Positions 1-5,584 of a stretch of DNA of 12,149 nucleotides are shown here, one piece after another. The notes beneath the pieces are model-generated. The model had not been told where the DNA came from and searched no databases. It was given only the letters and a program-made list of their open reading frames with translations. The stretch comes from Ectothiorhodospiraceae bacterium (GTDB taxonomy: Bacteria; Pseudomonadota; Gammaproteobacteria; Nitrococcales; AK92). The stretch's first letter is position 1; each line of letters begins with the position of its first letter. The position numbers and the translations under genes are program-made. The stretch spans positions 1 to 12,149 of the forward strand of contig JAJUFY010000034.1 in the NCBI GenBank assembly GCA_029263635.1, written 5' to 3'.

Positions 1-1
1 A

Positions 2-886
2 CTGCTCACCCTGGTCCTGCTTGCCATTGCCGTGCCGGCCGAGGCCAAGCTGCGGGTTTTTGCCTGCGAGCCGGAATGGGCCGCGCTGGTGGAGGAGCTT
101 GCCGGTGAACAGGCGCGGGTCTTCACCGCCACCACCGCGCAGCAGGATCCCCACCACATCCAGGCTCGCCCCGCCCTGATCGCCCAGCTGCGGCAGGCCG
201 ACCTCGCCGTCTGCACCGGCGCGGAGCTGGAACTCGGCTGGCTGCCCATGCTGCAGCGCCGGGCCAACAATCCGCGTGTGGCAGCCGGCGGGCCCGGCTA
301 TTTCGAAGCCGCCGGTGCGGTCCGGCTGCTGGAGGTGCCGGATCGTGTCGACCGGGCCGACGGCGACATCCACGCCGCCGGCAATCCGCATCTCCACCTG
401 GACCCGCGCAATATCGCCCGGGTCGCGGAGGCGCTGCGCGAGCGGCTGATCGCGCTGGACCCGGAGCACGCCGACCATTACCGCCGCCGCAGCGAGGATT
501 TCCTGCAACGCTGGCAGGCCGCCGTCGCCCGCTGGGAGACGCGCGCAGAGCCGTTGCGCGGCATGCCCATCGTGGTTGCCCACAGCAACTGGACTTACCT
601 CGAACAGTGGCTGGGGCTGGTACGGGTGGCCGCGCTGGAACCCAAGCCCGGCATCCCGCCGAGCAGCGGCCATCTGGCCACCGTGCTGGCACAGGTGGAA
701 GCGCAATCGGCACAGGCGGTGCTGTACACCGCCTATCAGGACCGGCGGCCGGCCGAGTGGCTGGCGGCACGCTCCCCGGTCCAGCCGCTGCGGCTGCCGT
801 ATACGGTCGGCGGTAGCGCGCGTGCCACCAATCTGTTCGAGCTGTTCGAGGAGACCCTCGACCTGCTGCTGGAGGCACGGCGATGA
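2..886 (+). CDS. Metal ABC transporter substrate-binding protein (ZnuA/cluster-9 family), 5' partial
   Basis: Periplasmic metal-binding subunit of a zinc- or manganese-type ABC importer. The reading frame is open from the left edge, so the start lies upstream of the window. The first visible residues are a hydrophobic signal-peptide core (LLTLVLLAIAVPAEA) with a likely signal peptidase site AEA|KLRVF, so the GTG at 32 is not the real start. Numbering from that GTG, likely metal ligands are the histidines in DPHH (41-42), in GNPHLHLDP (120 or 122) and in VVAHSNW (184), plus an acidic residue near AYQDRRPAEW (about 237). The end PYTVGGS...LFELFEETLDLLL is typical of the family. The long His-rich loop of classical ZnuA is absent. 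The gene overlaps the permease gene by ATGA. Metal specificity cannot be decided from sequence; zinc or manganese is inferred from the family. Confidence 0.9.
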   Translation: MLTLVLLAIAVPAEAKLRVFACEPEWAALVEELAGEQARVFTATTAQQDPHHIQARPALIAQLRQADLAVCTGAELELGWLPMLQRRANNPRVAAGGPGYFEAAGAVRLLEVPDRVDRADGDIHAAGNPHLHLDPRNIARVAEALRERLIALDPEHADHYRRRSEDFLQRWQAAVARWETRAEPLRGMPIVVAHSNWTYLEQWLGLVRVAALEPKPGIPPSSGHLATVLAQVEAQSAQAVLYTAYQDRRPAEWLAARSPVQPLRLPYTVGGSARATNLFELFEETLDLLLEARR

Positions 887-1737
887 GCGGCCTCGGTCTG
901 GAATGGTCGATCCTGGCTCCGGCACTCGCCGCCGGCGTCCTGGTACTGAGCATCCATGTACCGCTGGGTCGGCAGGTGCTGGAGCGCGGCATCATCTTCA
1001 TCGATCTGGCCGTGGCACAGATCGCCGCGCTCGGGGTGACCCTCGCCACCAGCCTGGGCTGGAGCGATTCGCCGCTGGCAGTCCAGGCTGCCGCCGCCCT
1101 CGCCGCCGGCTGCGGCGCGCTGGGCATGACCTGGAGCGAGCGGCGCTGGCCGGAGATCCAGGAGGCGCTGATCGGCGTCACCTTCATCGCCGCCGCCTCG
1201 CTGAGCCTGCTGCTGCTCAGTCACAGCGCGCATGGCAGCGAACATCTGCAGGACCTGCTGGCCGGCCAGATCCTGTGGGTGTCCTGGTCACAGCTGCTGC
1301 CGGTGGCGCTGCTGTACCTGCCGCTGCTGGCGCTGTGGTTCGGCCTGGGAGCACGGCTTGGCCGGGCCGGCTTCTATCTGCTGTTTGCGGCTGCGGTCAC
1401 GGCCTCGGTGCAACTGGTGGGCATCTATCTGGTGTTTGCCAGCCTGATCCTGCCGGCGCTGGCAGCCCCCGGGCTGAAAACCGCCTATGCGGTTGGCGCG
1501 GCCGGCTATGTATTCGGACTGGCCGCCTCCAGCTGGCTCGACCTGCCGGCCGGGCCGACCGTCGTCTGCGCGCTCACGCTGGTCGCCGCCCTCGCGGCGC
1601 TGGCGCGCCGGATGCCGGGAAGCCGCGCTTGTCGGACTGCCGAGGCGCCCGCACAACCTCCGCACGGAGGTGAGCGAACATGCCCCAGCCAGCCCGACAC
1701 CCGACATCCCCCCCGAAAATCGCCGGAATCGTCCTGA
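883..1737 (+). CDS. Metal ABC transporter permease (ZnuB/ABC-3 family)
   Basis: Integral inner-membrane subunit of the same importer. The 284-residue product is mostly hydrophobic, with many membrane segments (for example 10-28, about 45-63, 110-120 and 135-155). It contains the typical ABC-3 stretch GRQVLERGIIFIDLAVAQIAALG (split here: GRQVLERGIIF then IDLAVAQIAALG), and a later VQLVGIYLVFASLILPALAA segment typical of metal permeases. The start ATG at 883 overlaps the TGA of the binding-protein gene, so the two are translationally coupled. The last 40 residues or so (from about MPGSRACR) are hydrophilic and rich in Pro, Arg and Ser. They look unlike the family's short tail, and from residue 266 they are read from DNA that also encodes the next gene. 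No ATPase subunit is visible; it may lie upstream or elsewhere. Confidence 0.9.
   Translation: MSGLGLEWSILAPALAAGVLVLSIHVPLGRQVLERGIIFIDLAVAQIAALGVTLATSLGWSDSPLAVQAAAALAAGCGALGMTWSERRWPEIQEALIGVTFIAAASLSLLLLSHSAHGSEHLQDLLAGQILWVSWSQLLPVALLYLPLLALWFGLGARLGRAGFYLLFAAAVTASVQLVGIYLVFASLILPALAAPGLKTAYAVGAAGYVFGLAASSWLDLPAGPTVVCALTLVAALAALARRMPGSRACRTAEAPAQPPHGGERTCPSQPDTRHPPRKSPESS
1656..1671 (+). promoter_or_regulatory. Inverted repeat containing the Shine-Dalgarno of the LigD-polymerase gene
   Basis: ACCTCCG-CA-CGGAGGT is a perfect 7-bp inverted repeat. Its right arm contains GGAGG (1666-1670), which lies 9 nt before the ATG at 1680. In RNA it could fold as a hairpin of six or so pairs that hides the ribosome-binding site until a ribosome translating the permease gene opens it. 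The repeat is seen directly; the regulatory role is inferred. Confidence 0.5.
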
Positions 1738-2612
1738 GCCATCCGGAGCGGGTGCTCTACCCGGAACAGGGCACCACCAAGCGCCAGCTGGCGGAATACT
1801 TCGAGGAAGTCGCCGACCACATCTTGCCGCACATCACTAACCGGCCGCTGTCCCTGCTGCGGTGTCCGCGCGGCCGGGAAGCGGCCTGCTTCTTCCAGCG
1901 CCGGCTGGACCACGAATCCGTACCCGGCCTGGAGCGGGTTGCCATCGCCGAGCCGGACGGCGGCAGCAGCGACGTCGTGGTGGTGCGGGATCTAGCCGGC
2001 CTGATCGGACTCGCCCAGCTCGGGGTGCTGGAGATCCATCCCTGGGGCGCCACCGTCACCGATCCCGACCATCCGGACCGGCTGGTGTTCGATCTCGACC
2101 CCGGCGAGGGCACGGTCTGGCCGGACGTGGTCCACGGCGCCCGCTGGCTGCACGAGCGGCTGGCAGCCCTGGGACTGCAGAGCTTCGTTCGCACCACCGG
2201 CGGCAAAGGGCTGCACGTGGTGGTGCCGATCGCGCCGACCCGCGACTGGGAAACCGTCAGGGCCTTTGCCCATGCCGTCGCGCGCGAGCTTGCCGCCGAA
2301 TACCCGCTGCGTTATGTGGACACTCCCCGGAGGCAGGCGCGGGTCGACAAGGTATTCGTGGACTATCTGCGCAATGCCCGTGGCGCCAGCGCGATCGCCA
2401 GCTACTCGCCCCGGGCCCGACCGCATGCGCCAGTGGCCACCCCCTTGTTCTGGCCGGAGCTGTCGCAACGGGTCGGCAGCAACGAATTCACGATCGGCAC
2501 TGTCCCGGACCGGCTTGCCGCCCTGCGTGCGGCTCCCTGGACCGGCTTCTTCGAAGTGGATCAGCCGCTGACCAATGCGATGCTGGCGGAGGTCGGCGCG
2601 ATAGGCCACTGA
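1680..2612 (+). CDS. ligD: Stand-alone LigD-type NHEJ polymerase/primase domain protein
   Basis: Archaeo-eukaryotic primase-type polymerase of the kind found in bacterial LigD, which fills gaps with (ribo)nucleotides at double-strand breaks together with Ku and a ligase. The 310-residue protein is only the polymerase module: neither the ATP-dependent ligase nor the phosphoesterase domain is present. Visible motifs are LSHPERVLYPEQGTTKRQLAEY (18-40, N-terminal signature), the catalytic acidic pair in FDLDPGEG (D138, D140), RTTGGKGLH (171-179, nucleotide-binding K176 and H179) and VFVDYLRNARG with the third acid (D228). The TPLFWPEL and FTIGTVPDRL ends are typical. ATG 1680 is preceded by GGAGG at 1666-1670. 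The gene overlaps the permease ORF by 58 bp and converges on tsaB. No ku gene is in the window. It could be one piece of a split LigD system or an independent repair polymerase. Confidence 0.9.
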   Translation: MPQPARHPTSPPKIAGIVLSHPERVLYPEQGTTKRQLAEYFEEVADHILPHITNRPLSLLRCPRGREAACFFQRRLDHESVPGLERVAIAEPDGGSSDVVVVRDLAGLIGLAQLGVLEIHPWGATVTDPDHPDRLVFDLDPGEGTVWPDVVHGARWLHERLAALGLQSFVRTTGGKGLHVVVPIAPTRDWETVRAFAHAVARELAAEYPLRYVDTPRRQARVDKVFVDYLRNARGASAIASYSPRARPHAPVATPLFWPELSQRVGSNEFTIGTVPDRLAALRAAPWTGFFEVDQPLTNAMLAEVGAIGH

Positions 2613-2622
2613 GAACGGGCGT

Positions 2623-3288
2623 TCAGTTCGTCACTTTGTCGCGCAGGTACACCGGGACCGCCTCGAAGGCGCTGACCGTCTGGCCCTGCGCCAGGGCGGC
2701 GACAGCCAGCGGCAGGCAGTCCCGAGCCCGCGGCAGGGCATCGTAAGCTGCCATGGGCGCGCCTAGCCGTGCCCGCAGGGCCTCGCCATGGACGGCCCAG
2801 CCGGTGCCGACGCCAAGCCAGGATTCTCCCGCCATCGGTGCCAACGCCTCGGCGGCGGCGACGATTTCATCGCCCTGCAGGGTCATCAGGCCGTCCACCG
2901 CCCGGTACTCGCCGACGTACACCTCTCCCATGCGGGCATCGATGGCGGCCAGCACCCGCTGCGCGCCGTGCTCCCGCAGCGCACCCTGGGCGAGCACGGC
3001 CAGCGTGGAAAGCGGCACCACCGGCAGCTCGGCGCCATAGGCGATGCCTTGCACCACGCCGCAGGCGATCCGCACGCCCGTGAAAGCGCCCGGCCCACGG
3101 CAGAAAGCGATGGCGTCGAGTTCGGAAACGGTCAGCCCGGCCTCGGCCAGCACCTCTTCCAGCATGCCGAGGATGCGGCCGGCGTGGCCGCGCGGCAGCG
3201 CCTCGAAACGCTCGATGACGTCCGGGCCGCACAGCAGCGCGGCAGAGCAGGCTTCGGTCGCAGTGTCGAGGGCAAGGATCTTAGCCAC
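2623..3288 (-). CDS. tsaB: tRNA threonylcarbamoyladenosine biosynthesis protein TsaB
   Basis: Scaffold subunit of the TsaBDE complex, which moves the threonylcarbamoyl group to A37 of ANN-decoding tRNAs in the cytoplasm. The 221-residue product has the family's ASKHA-like start MAKILALDTATEACSAAL, then the hallmark GPGAFTGVR (65-73) followed by GVVQGIAYG, and LAAIDARMGEVYVGEY (about 113-128). Its length matches E. coli TsaB (231). The start is GTG at 3288. It shares the eight bases GTGGCTAA with the end of the upstream MFS gene, so the two genes are probably co-transcribed and translationally coupled. The stop lies 10 bp from the convergent LigD-polymerase stop. In E. coli tsaB sits beside yoaA; here a yoaA homologue lies about 5 kb away on the same strand. 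Confidence 0.95.
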   Translation of the reverse strand: MAKILALDTATEACSAALLCGPDVIERFEALPRGHAGRILGMLEEVLAEAGLTVSELDAIAFCRGPGAFTGVRIACGVVQGIAYGAELPVVPLSTLAVLAQGALREHGAQRVLAAIDARMGEVYVGEYRAVDGLMTLQGDEIVAAAEALAPMAGESWLGVGTGWAVHGEALRARLGAPMAAYDALPRARDCLPLAVAALAQGQTVSAFEAVPVYLRDKVTN

Positions 3289-4615
3289 GCCGTTCTTCCG
3301 TCTGATCGTCGTCTGTGAAGGCGGCCTTGTTTAACATGGCCGCGGCATAGCCGCCAGCTTCCTCATGGTCGAACGGCAGTTCCAGCTGCAGATCCTCGGC
3401 CCGCGGGTCCAGCGCACCGGCCAGCGGCGTGGTGCTCGGCACCGCCACGTACTCGCCCTGCTCCTCGACGGTCAGGGTCGGCCCGGACCGCTCGCGCCAG
3501 AGCACGAACCCCGCCAGCCACGCTGCCACCACCGCGATGGCGGCAAACAGCGACCAGGGACCGTACGATTCCATCAGCCGCCCGAGCAGTACCGGCCCGG
3601 CCACCATGCCCAGACCGTGCATGAGAATCAGCCTGCTGCCCGCCCCCAGCAGCTCTTCCGAGGAGATGTAGTCGTTGGTCAGGGCAAGACACAGCGGGTA
3701 GATGGTAAAGGCCAGCCCGCCCCAGATCGTGGCGAGGATGACCAGCCCCAGCTCGCTGCGCGGGGCGAACACAAGCAGCAGCAAGCTGGTCGCGGCGACA
3801 CCTGCGGCAACAAAGATGATGGTCAGCGGGCGGCTGTGGCGGTCCGAAAACCTGCCCAGCGGCCATTGGAACAGCAGGCCGCCGAACATCACCGCCCCCA
3901 TCAGCACTGACACCTCGGCGACGCTGAGCCCCACTCTGCTGCCGAACACCGGCCCCAGCGCCAGGAAGCCGCCGGCGATGAAACCGGCCATCAAGGCACC
4001 GACCACGCCGCCTGGCGACAGGCGATACAGCTTACGGATGCTCAGCGGCCGGATTTCGGTCAGCTCCGGTGTCGGTGCCCGAGTCAATGAGACCGGCACC
4101 AGGGACAGGGCCAGCAGAAACGCCGCCAGGCTGAACAAATGGAATCCGGTAACCGGCCATAAATTCAGCAAAAACTGCCCGCCTCCGAGCGCGGCATAGG
4201 TCGTAATACTGTAGAAAGCCAGCATCCGGCCGCGAAACTCCCTTGGCGTGCGAGCGTTCAACCAACTCTCGGTGACCATGTACAGGCCGGCAATTGCGAA
4301 GCCGAAGACGGTGCGCATCAGCGCCCATAACACGGGGTCGATCAGCAGCGGATAGAGCAGGGTCGACCCTGCCGCCAGCGCCGCCAGCACCGCGAACGCC
4401 CGGATATGGCCAACCCGCACCAGGATGCCCCCGAACCACAGGCTGGCCATCACGTAACCTGCTGAATAGCAAGCCATGACCAGGCCGATGGTGGCAGTCG
4501 GGAAGTGCTCTACCACCATCCGCAGCGGCAACAGGGTGCCGAGCAGACCGCTGCCCAGCAGCAGGACCGACAGCGATAGCAGCAGCGCAAGGAACGGATA
4601 CAGCAGCCGCGTCAT
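3281..4615 (-). CDS. YcaD-like major facilitator superfamily transporter
   Basis: Inner-membrane transporter of unknown substrate with about 12 hydrophobic segments. The start region (FLALLLSLSVLLLGSGLLGTLLPLR) and loop GGILVRVGHIRAF (about 62-74, position of the MFS A-motif) resemble E. coli YcaD. Other shared stretches are YMVTESWLN...RGRMLAFY (about 111-135) and FQWPLGRFSDR (about 250-260, second A-like motif). At 444 residues it is longer than YcaD (382) because of a hydrophilic, acidic C-terminal tail of about 65 residues after FVLWRERSG. The ATG at 4615 has GGGAAGA just upstream. It is divergent from the ect cluster across an AT-rich spacer. Placement next to ectoine genes does not by itself show that it carries ectoine; its overlap with tsaB argues that it belongs to that older unit. 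Confidence 0.88.
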   Translation of the reverse strand: MTRLLYPFLALLLSLSVLLLGSGLLGTLLPLRMVVEHFPTATIGLVMACYSAGYVMASLWFGGILVRVGHIRAFAVLAALAAGSTLLYPLLIDPVLWALMRTVFGFAIAGLYMVTESWLNARTPREFRGRMLAFYSITTYAALGGGQFLLNLWPVTGFHLFSLAAFLLALSLVPVSLTRAPTPELTEIRPLSIRKLYRLSPGGVVGALMAGFIAGGFLALGPVFGSRVGLSVAEVSVLMGAVMFGGLLFQWPLGRFSDRHSRPLTIIFVAAGVAATSLLLLVFAPRSELGLVILATIWGGLAFTIYPLCLALTNDYISSEELLGAGSRLILMHGLGMVAGPVLLGRLMESYGPWSLFAAIAVVAAWLAGFVLWRERSGPTLTVEEQGEYVAVPSTTPLAGALDPRAEDLQLELPFDHEEAGGYAAAMLNKAAFTDDDQTEERRG

Positions 4616-4756
4616 ATTCTTCCCACAAACAGAACCAAAGCCTCCCTTCGATTCAACAGAAAACAGAGCAAAACAAAATCAAAATATCATTAAAACAAAT
4701 CACCTATAAAACCAAAAAAAGCACTTCGAAAGTCAAAACAAAAACAAAATCCACCC

Positions 4757-4785
4757 TTGACCGCCCGCCAATCATGTGCTTTAAT
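4757..4785 (+). promoter_or_regulatory. Predicted sigma70-type promoter of the ect operon
   Basis: TTGACC (4757-4762, 5 of 6 matches to the -35 consensus) is followed after exactly 17 bp by TTTAAT (4780-4785, 5 of 6 matches to the -10 consensus). Transcription would start near 4792 and leave a leader of about 265 nt before the ectA ATG. That leader would carry two inverted repeats and a 50-codon ORF. A second weaker pair, TTGATG (4829-4834) and TATCAA (4851-4856) with 16 bp spacing, could start transcripts near 4863. No experimental evidence is available. Confidence 0.55.
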
Positions 4786-4826
4786 TAACGACCATTAGCA
4801 AATTCAATATCTGCTTTTCATTAGCC

Positions 4827-4858
4827 TCTTGATGCTGATCGATATGACCATATCAAGA
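4827..4858. promoter_or_regulatory. Inverted repeat, possible operator in the ect leader
   Basis: The arms TCTTGAT (4827-4833) and ATCAAGA (4852-4858) are perfect 7-bp inverted repeats separated by 18 bp. A smaller palindrome GATAT-GACC-ATATC (4841-4854) lies in the spacer and overlaps the right arm. The site sits just downstream of the predicted transcription start and overlaps the weaker promoter pair. It could be an operator for a dimeric regulator such as an EctR-type (MarR family) protein, though no ectR gene is present here and the sequence does not obviously match a known EctR box. Confidence 0.35.
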
Positions 4859-4860
4859 CG

Positions 4861-4878
4861 CTTGGCAGGTTGGCCAAG
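4861..4878 (+). repeat. Short hairpin in the ect leader
   Basis: CTTGGC (4861-4866) and GCCAAG (4873-4878) form a perfect 6-bp stem with a 6-nt loop (AGGTTG). It lies directly after the 4827-4858 inverted repeat and before the ribosome-binding site of the upstream ORF, so it could influence leader translation or RNA stability. No U-tract follows, so it is not a terminator. Confidence 0.35.
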
Positions 4879-4898
4879 ACCATCAGCAGGAGCGCATC

Positions 4899-5051
4899 AT
4901 GCCTTGCTTACCGCCAGACCCACATATCAGGTCTGCGCTTAGCACCATCAATGCCGGGAACAGGAGGTTCCGCCATTGGCACCGAAAAGGACTTGAGATC
5001 AACCCTCAAAAAAACCGCAGGCAGTGGAGCAATTCCCACCTATCCTGCTGA
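4899..5051 (+). CDS. Candidate 50-residue upstream ORF of ectA (hypothetical small protein)
   Basis: An ATG at 4899 is preceded by CAGGAG (4887-4892) with a good 6-nt spacing. It opens a frame of 50 codons ending at TGA 5049-5051, only 5 nt before the ectA ATG at 5057. The product would start MPCLPPDPHIRSALSTI, is rich in Arg, His and Asn (for example RRFRHWHRK near the middle) and ends in SHLSC. It has no membrane segment and matches no family I recognise. Third-position GC is about 63% by count, lower than expected for genes this GC-rich, so coding status is uncertain. Its value may lie in being translated: ectA has no ribosome-binding site of its own, so ribosomes ending here could restart on ectA. 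It may instead be chance. Confidence 0.35.
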   Translation: MPCLPPDPHIRSALSTINAGNRRFRHWHRKGLEINPQKNRRQWSNSHLSC

Positions 5052-5056
5052 AAACC

Positions 5057-5569
5057 ATGAATAAGGACATCGCATTCAGGATGCCGGATGTCACGGATGG
5101 CGCCGATATATGGCGCATCGTACGAGACTCCGGAGTCCTGGATTTGAACTCTGCCTATCTCTACCTCTTGCTCTGCAAAGACTTCCGCGAAACCTGCATT
5201 GTCGCGGAGCAGGATGGACGCCTAATCGGCTTCGCCACCGGTTACCGCCCTCCCGGACGGGAAGAGGTCATCTTCCTCTGGCAGATCGGTATCGACGCCA
5301 GCCAGCGTGGCCAGGGCCTCGGCAAGCGCCTGTTGGGCCGCTTCCTGCGCAATGCTGCGGCGGCTGGCGCGACCCGGCTGGAAACCACCATTTCACCGTC
5401 GAATGCCGCATCGCAGGCACTGTTCCGGGGCGCCGCGCGCGACCTAGGGACCGACTGCCAGGTGTCGCCTGGCTTCACCGCCGACCTGTTTCCCAGCGGC
5501 CATGAGACTGAAGAGCTGTACCGGATCGGGCCGTTCGATGCGGCCGCGACCGCCCGCCTTCCTTCCTAG
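5057..5569 (+). CDS. ectA: L-2,4-diaminobutyrate acetyltransferase EctA
   Basis: GNAT-family enzyme that acetylates L-2,4-diaminobutyrate with acetyl-CoA to N-gamma-acetyl-diaminobutyrate, the second step of ectoine synthesis in the cytoplasm. Numbered from the ATG at 5057 (170 residues), it shows the EctA signature LDLNSAYLYLLLC (28-40), FLWQIGIDASQRGQGLGKRLL with the acetyl-CoA loop RGQGLGKR (84-91), LETTISPSNAASQALF and the family ending YRIGPF. An in-frame GTG at 5024 would add MEQFPPILLKT, but AGG lies only 2 nt before it. The ATG at 5057 also lacks a Shine-Dalgarno but sits 5 nt after the stop of the upstream ORF, which favours coupling, so I prefer it. The next gene, ectB, begins 15 bp after the stop. 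Confidence 0.9.
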   Translation: MNKDIAFRMPDVTDGADIWRIVRDSGVLDLNSAYLYLLLCKDFRETCIVAEQDGRLIGFATGYRPPGREEVIFLWQIGIDASQRGQGLGKRLLGRFLRNAAAAGATRLETTISPSNAASQALFRGAARDLGTDCQVSPGFTADLFPSGHETEELYRIGPFDAAATARLPS

Positions 5570-5584
5570 CAAGAGGATCCTTTT

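Larger units (their letters stand above)
4616..4898. other. AT-rich divergent intergenic region between the MFS gene and the ect leader
   Basis: No convincing coding sequence is seen here. GC content drops sharply from the GC-rich genes on both sides: by direct count 25% in 4681-4740, 42% in 4621-4680 and 37% in 4801-4860. The stretch from about 4660 to 4750 is a low-complexity run built mainly of A with scattered C (for example AAAACAAAAACAAAAT at 4735-4750). The right part holds a sigma70-like promoter and two inverted repeats, listed separately. Low GC with phased A-tracts is common at osmoregulated promoters and at sites bound by H-NS-type proteins, but this is inference. No clear promoter for the MFS gene was found on the - strand. 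Confidence 0.7.

Noticed and set aside
123..1187. A 354-codon - strand frame across the metal transporter genes
   Set aside because: Ala/Pro/Arg-rich antisense shadow that ignores the clear gene boundary at 883-886.
4703..4736. A - strand promoter for the MFS gene using TTGACT (complement of 4731-4736)
   Set aside because: No acceptable -10 element lies 16-18 bp away; the only TATA-like bases are more than 20 bp off.
4962..4996. AGGAGG followed 8 nt later by TTG and a six-codon frame ending in TGA, as a possible leader peptide
   Set aside because: TTG start and minimal length give no coding evidence. The AGGAGG also lies inside the 50-codon frame and partly in the loop of a small GGAAC/GTTCC hairpin, so a chance match is likely.
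5024..5056. GTG at 5024 as the ectA start, adding 11 residues
   Set aside because: The only purine motif (AGG at 5019-5021) is 2 nt away, too close for a ribosome-binding site. The conserved part of EctA begins after the ATG at 5057. It remains possible.
4870..5064. A 64-codon frame starting at TTG in the ect leader
   Set aside because: Weak start codon, and it overlaps both the better-supported ATG frame at 4899 and the ectA start.
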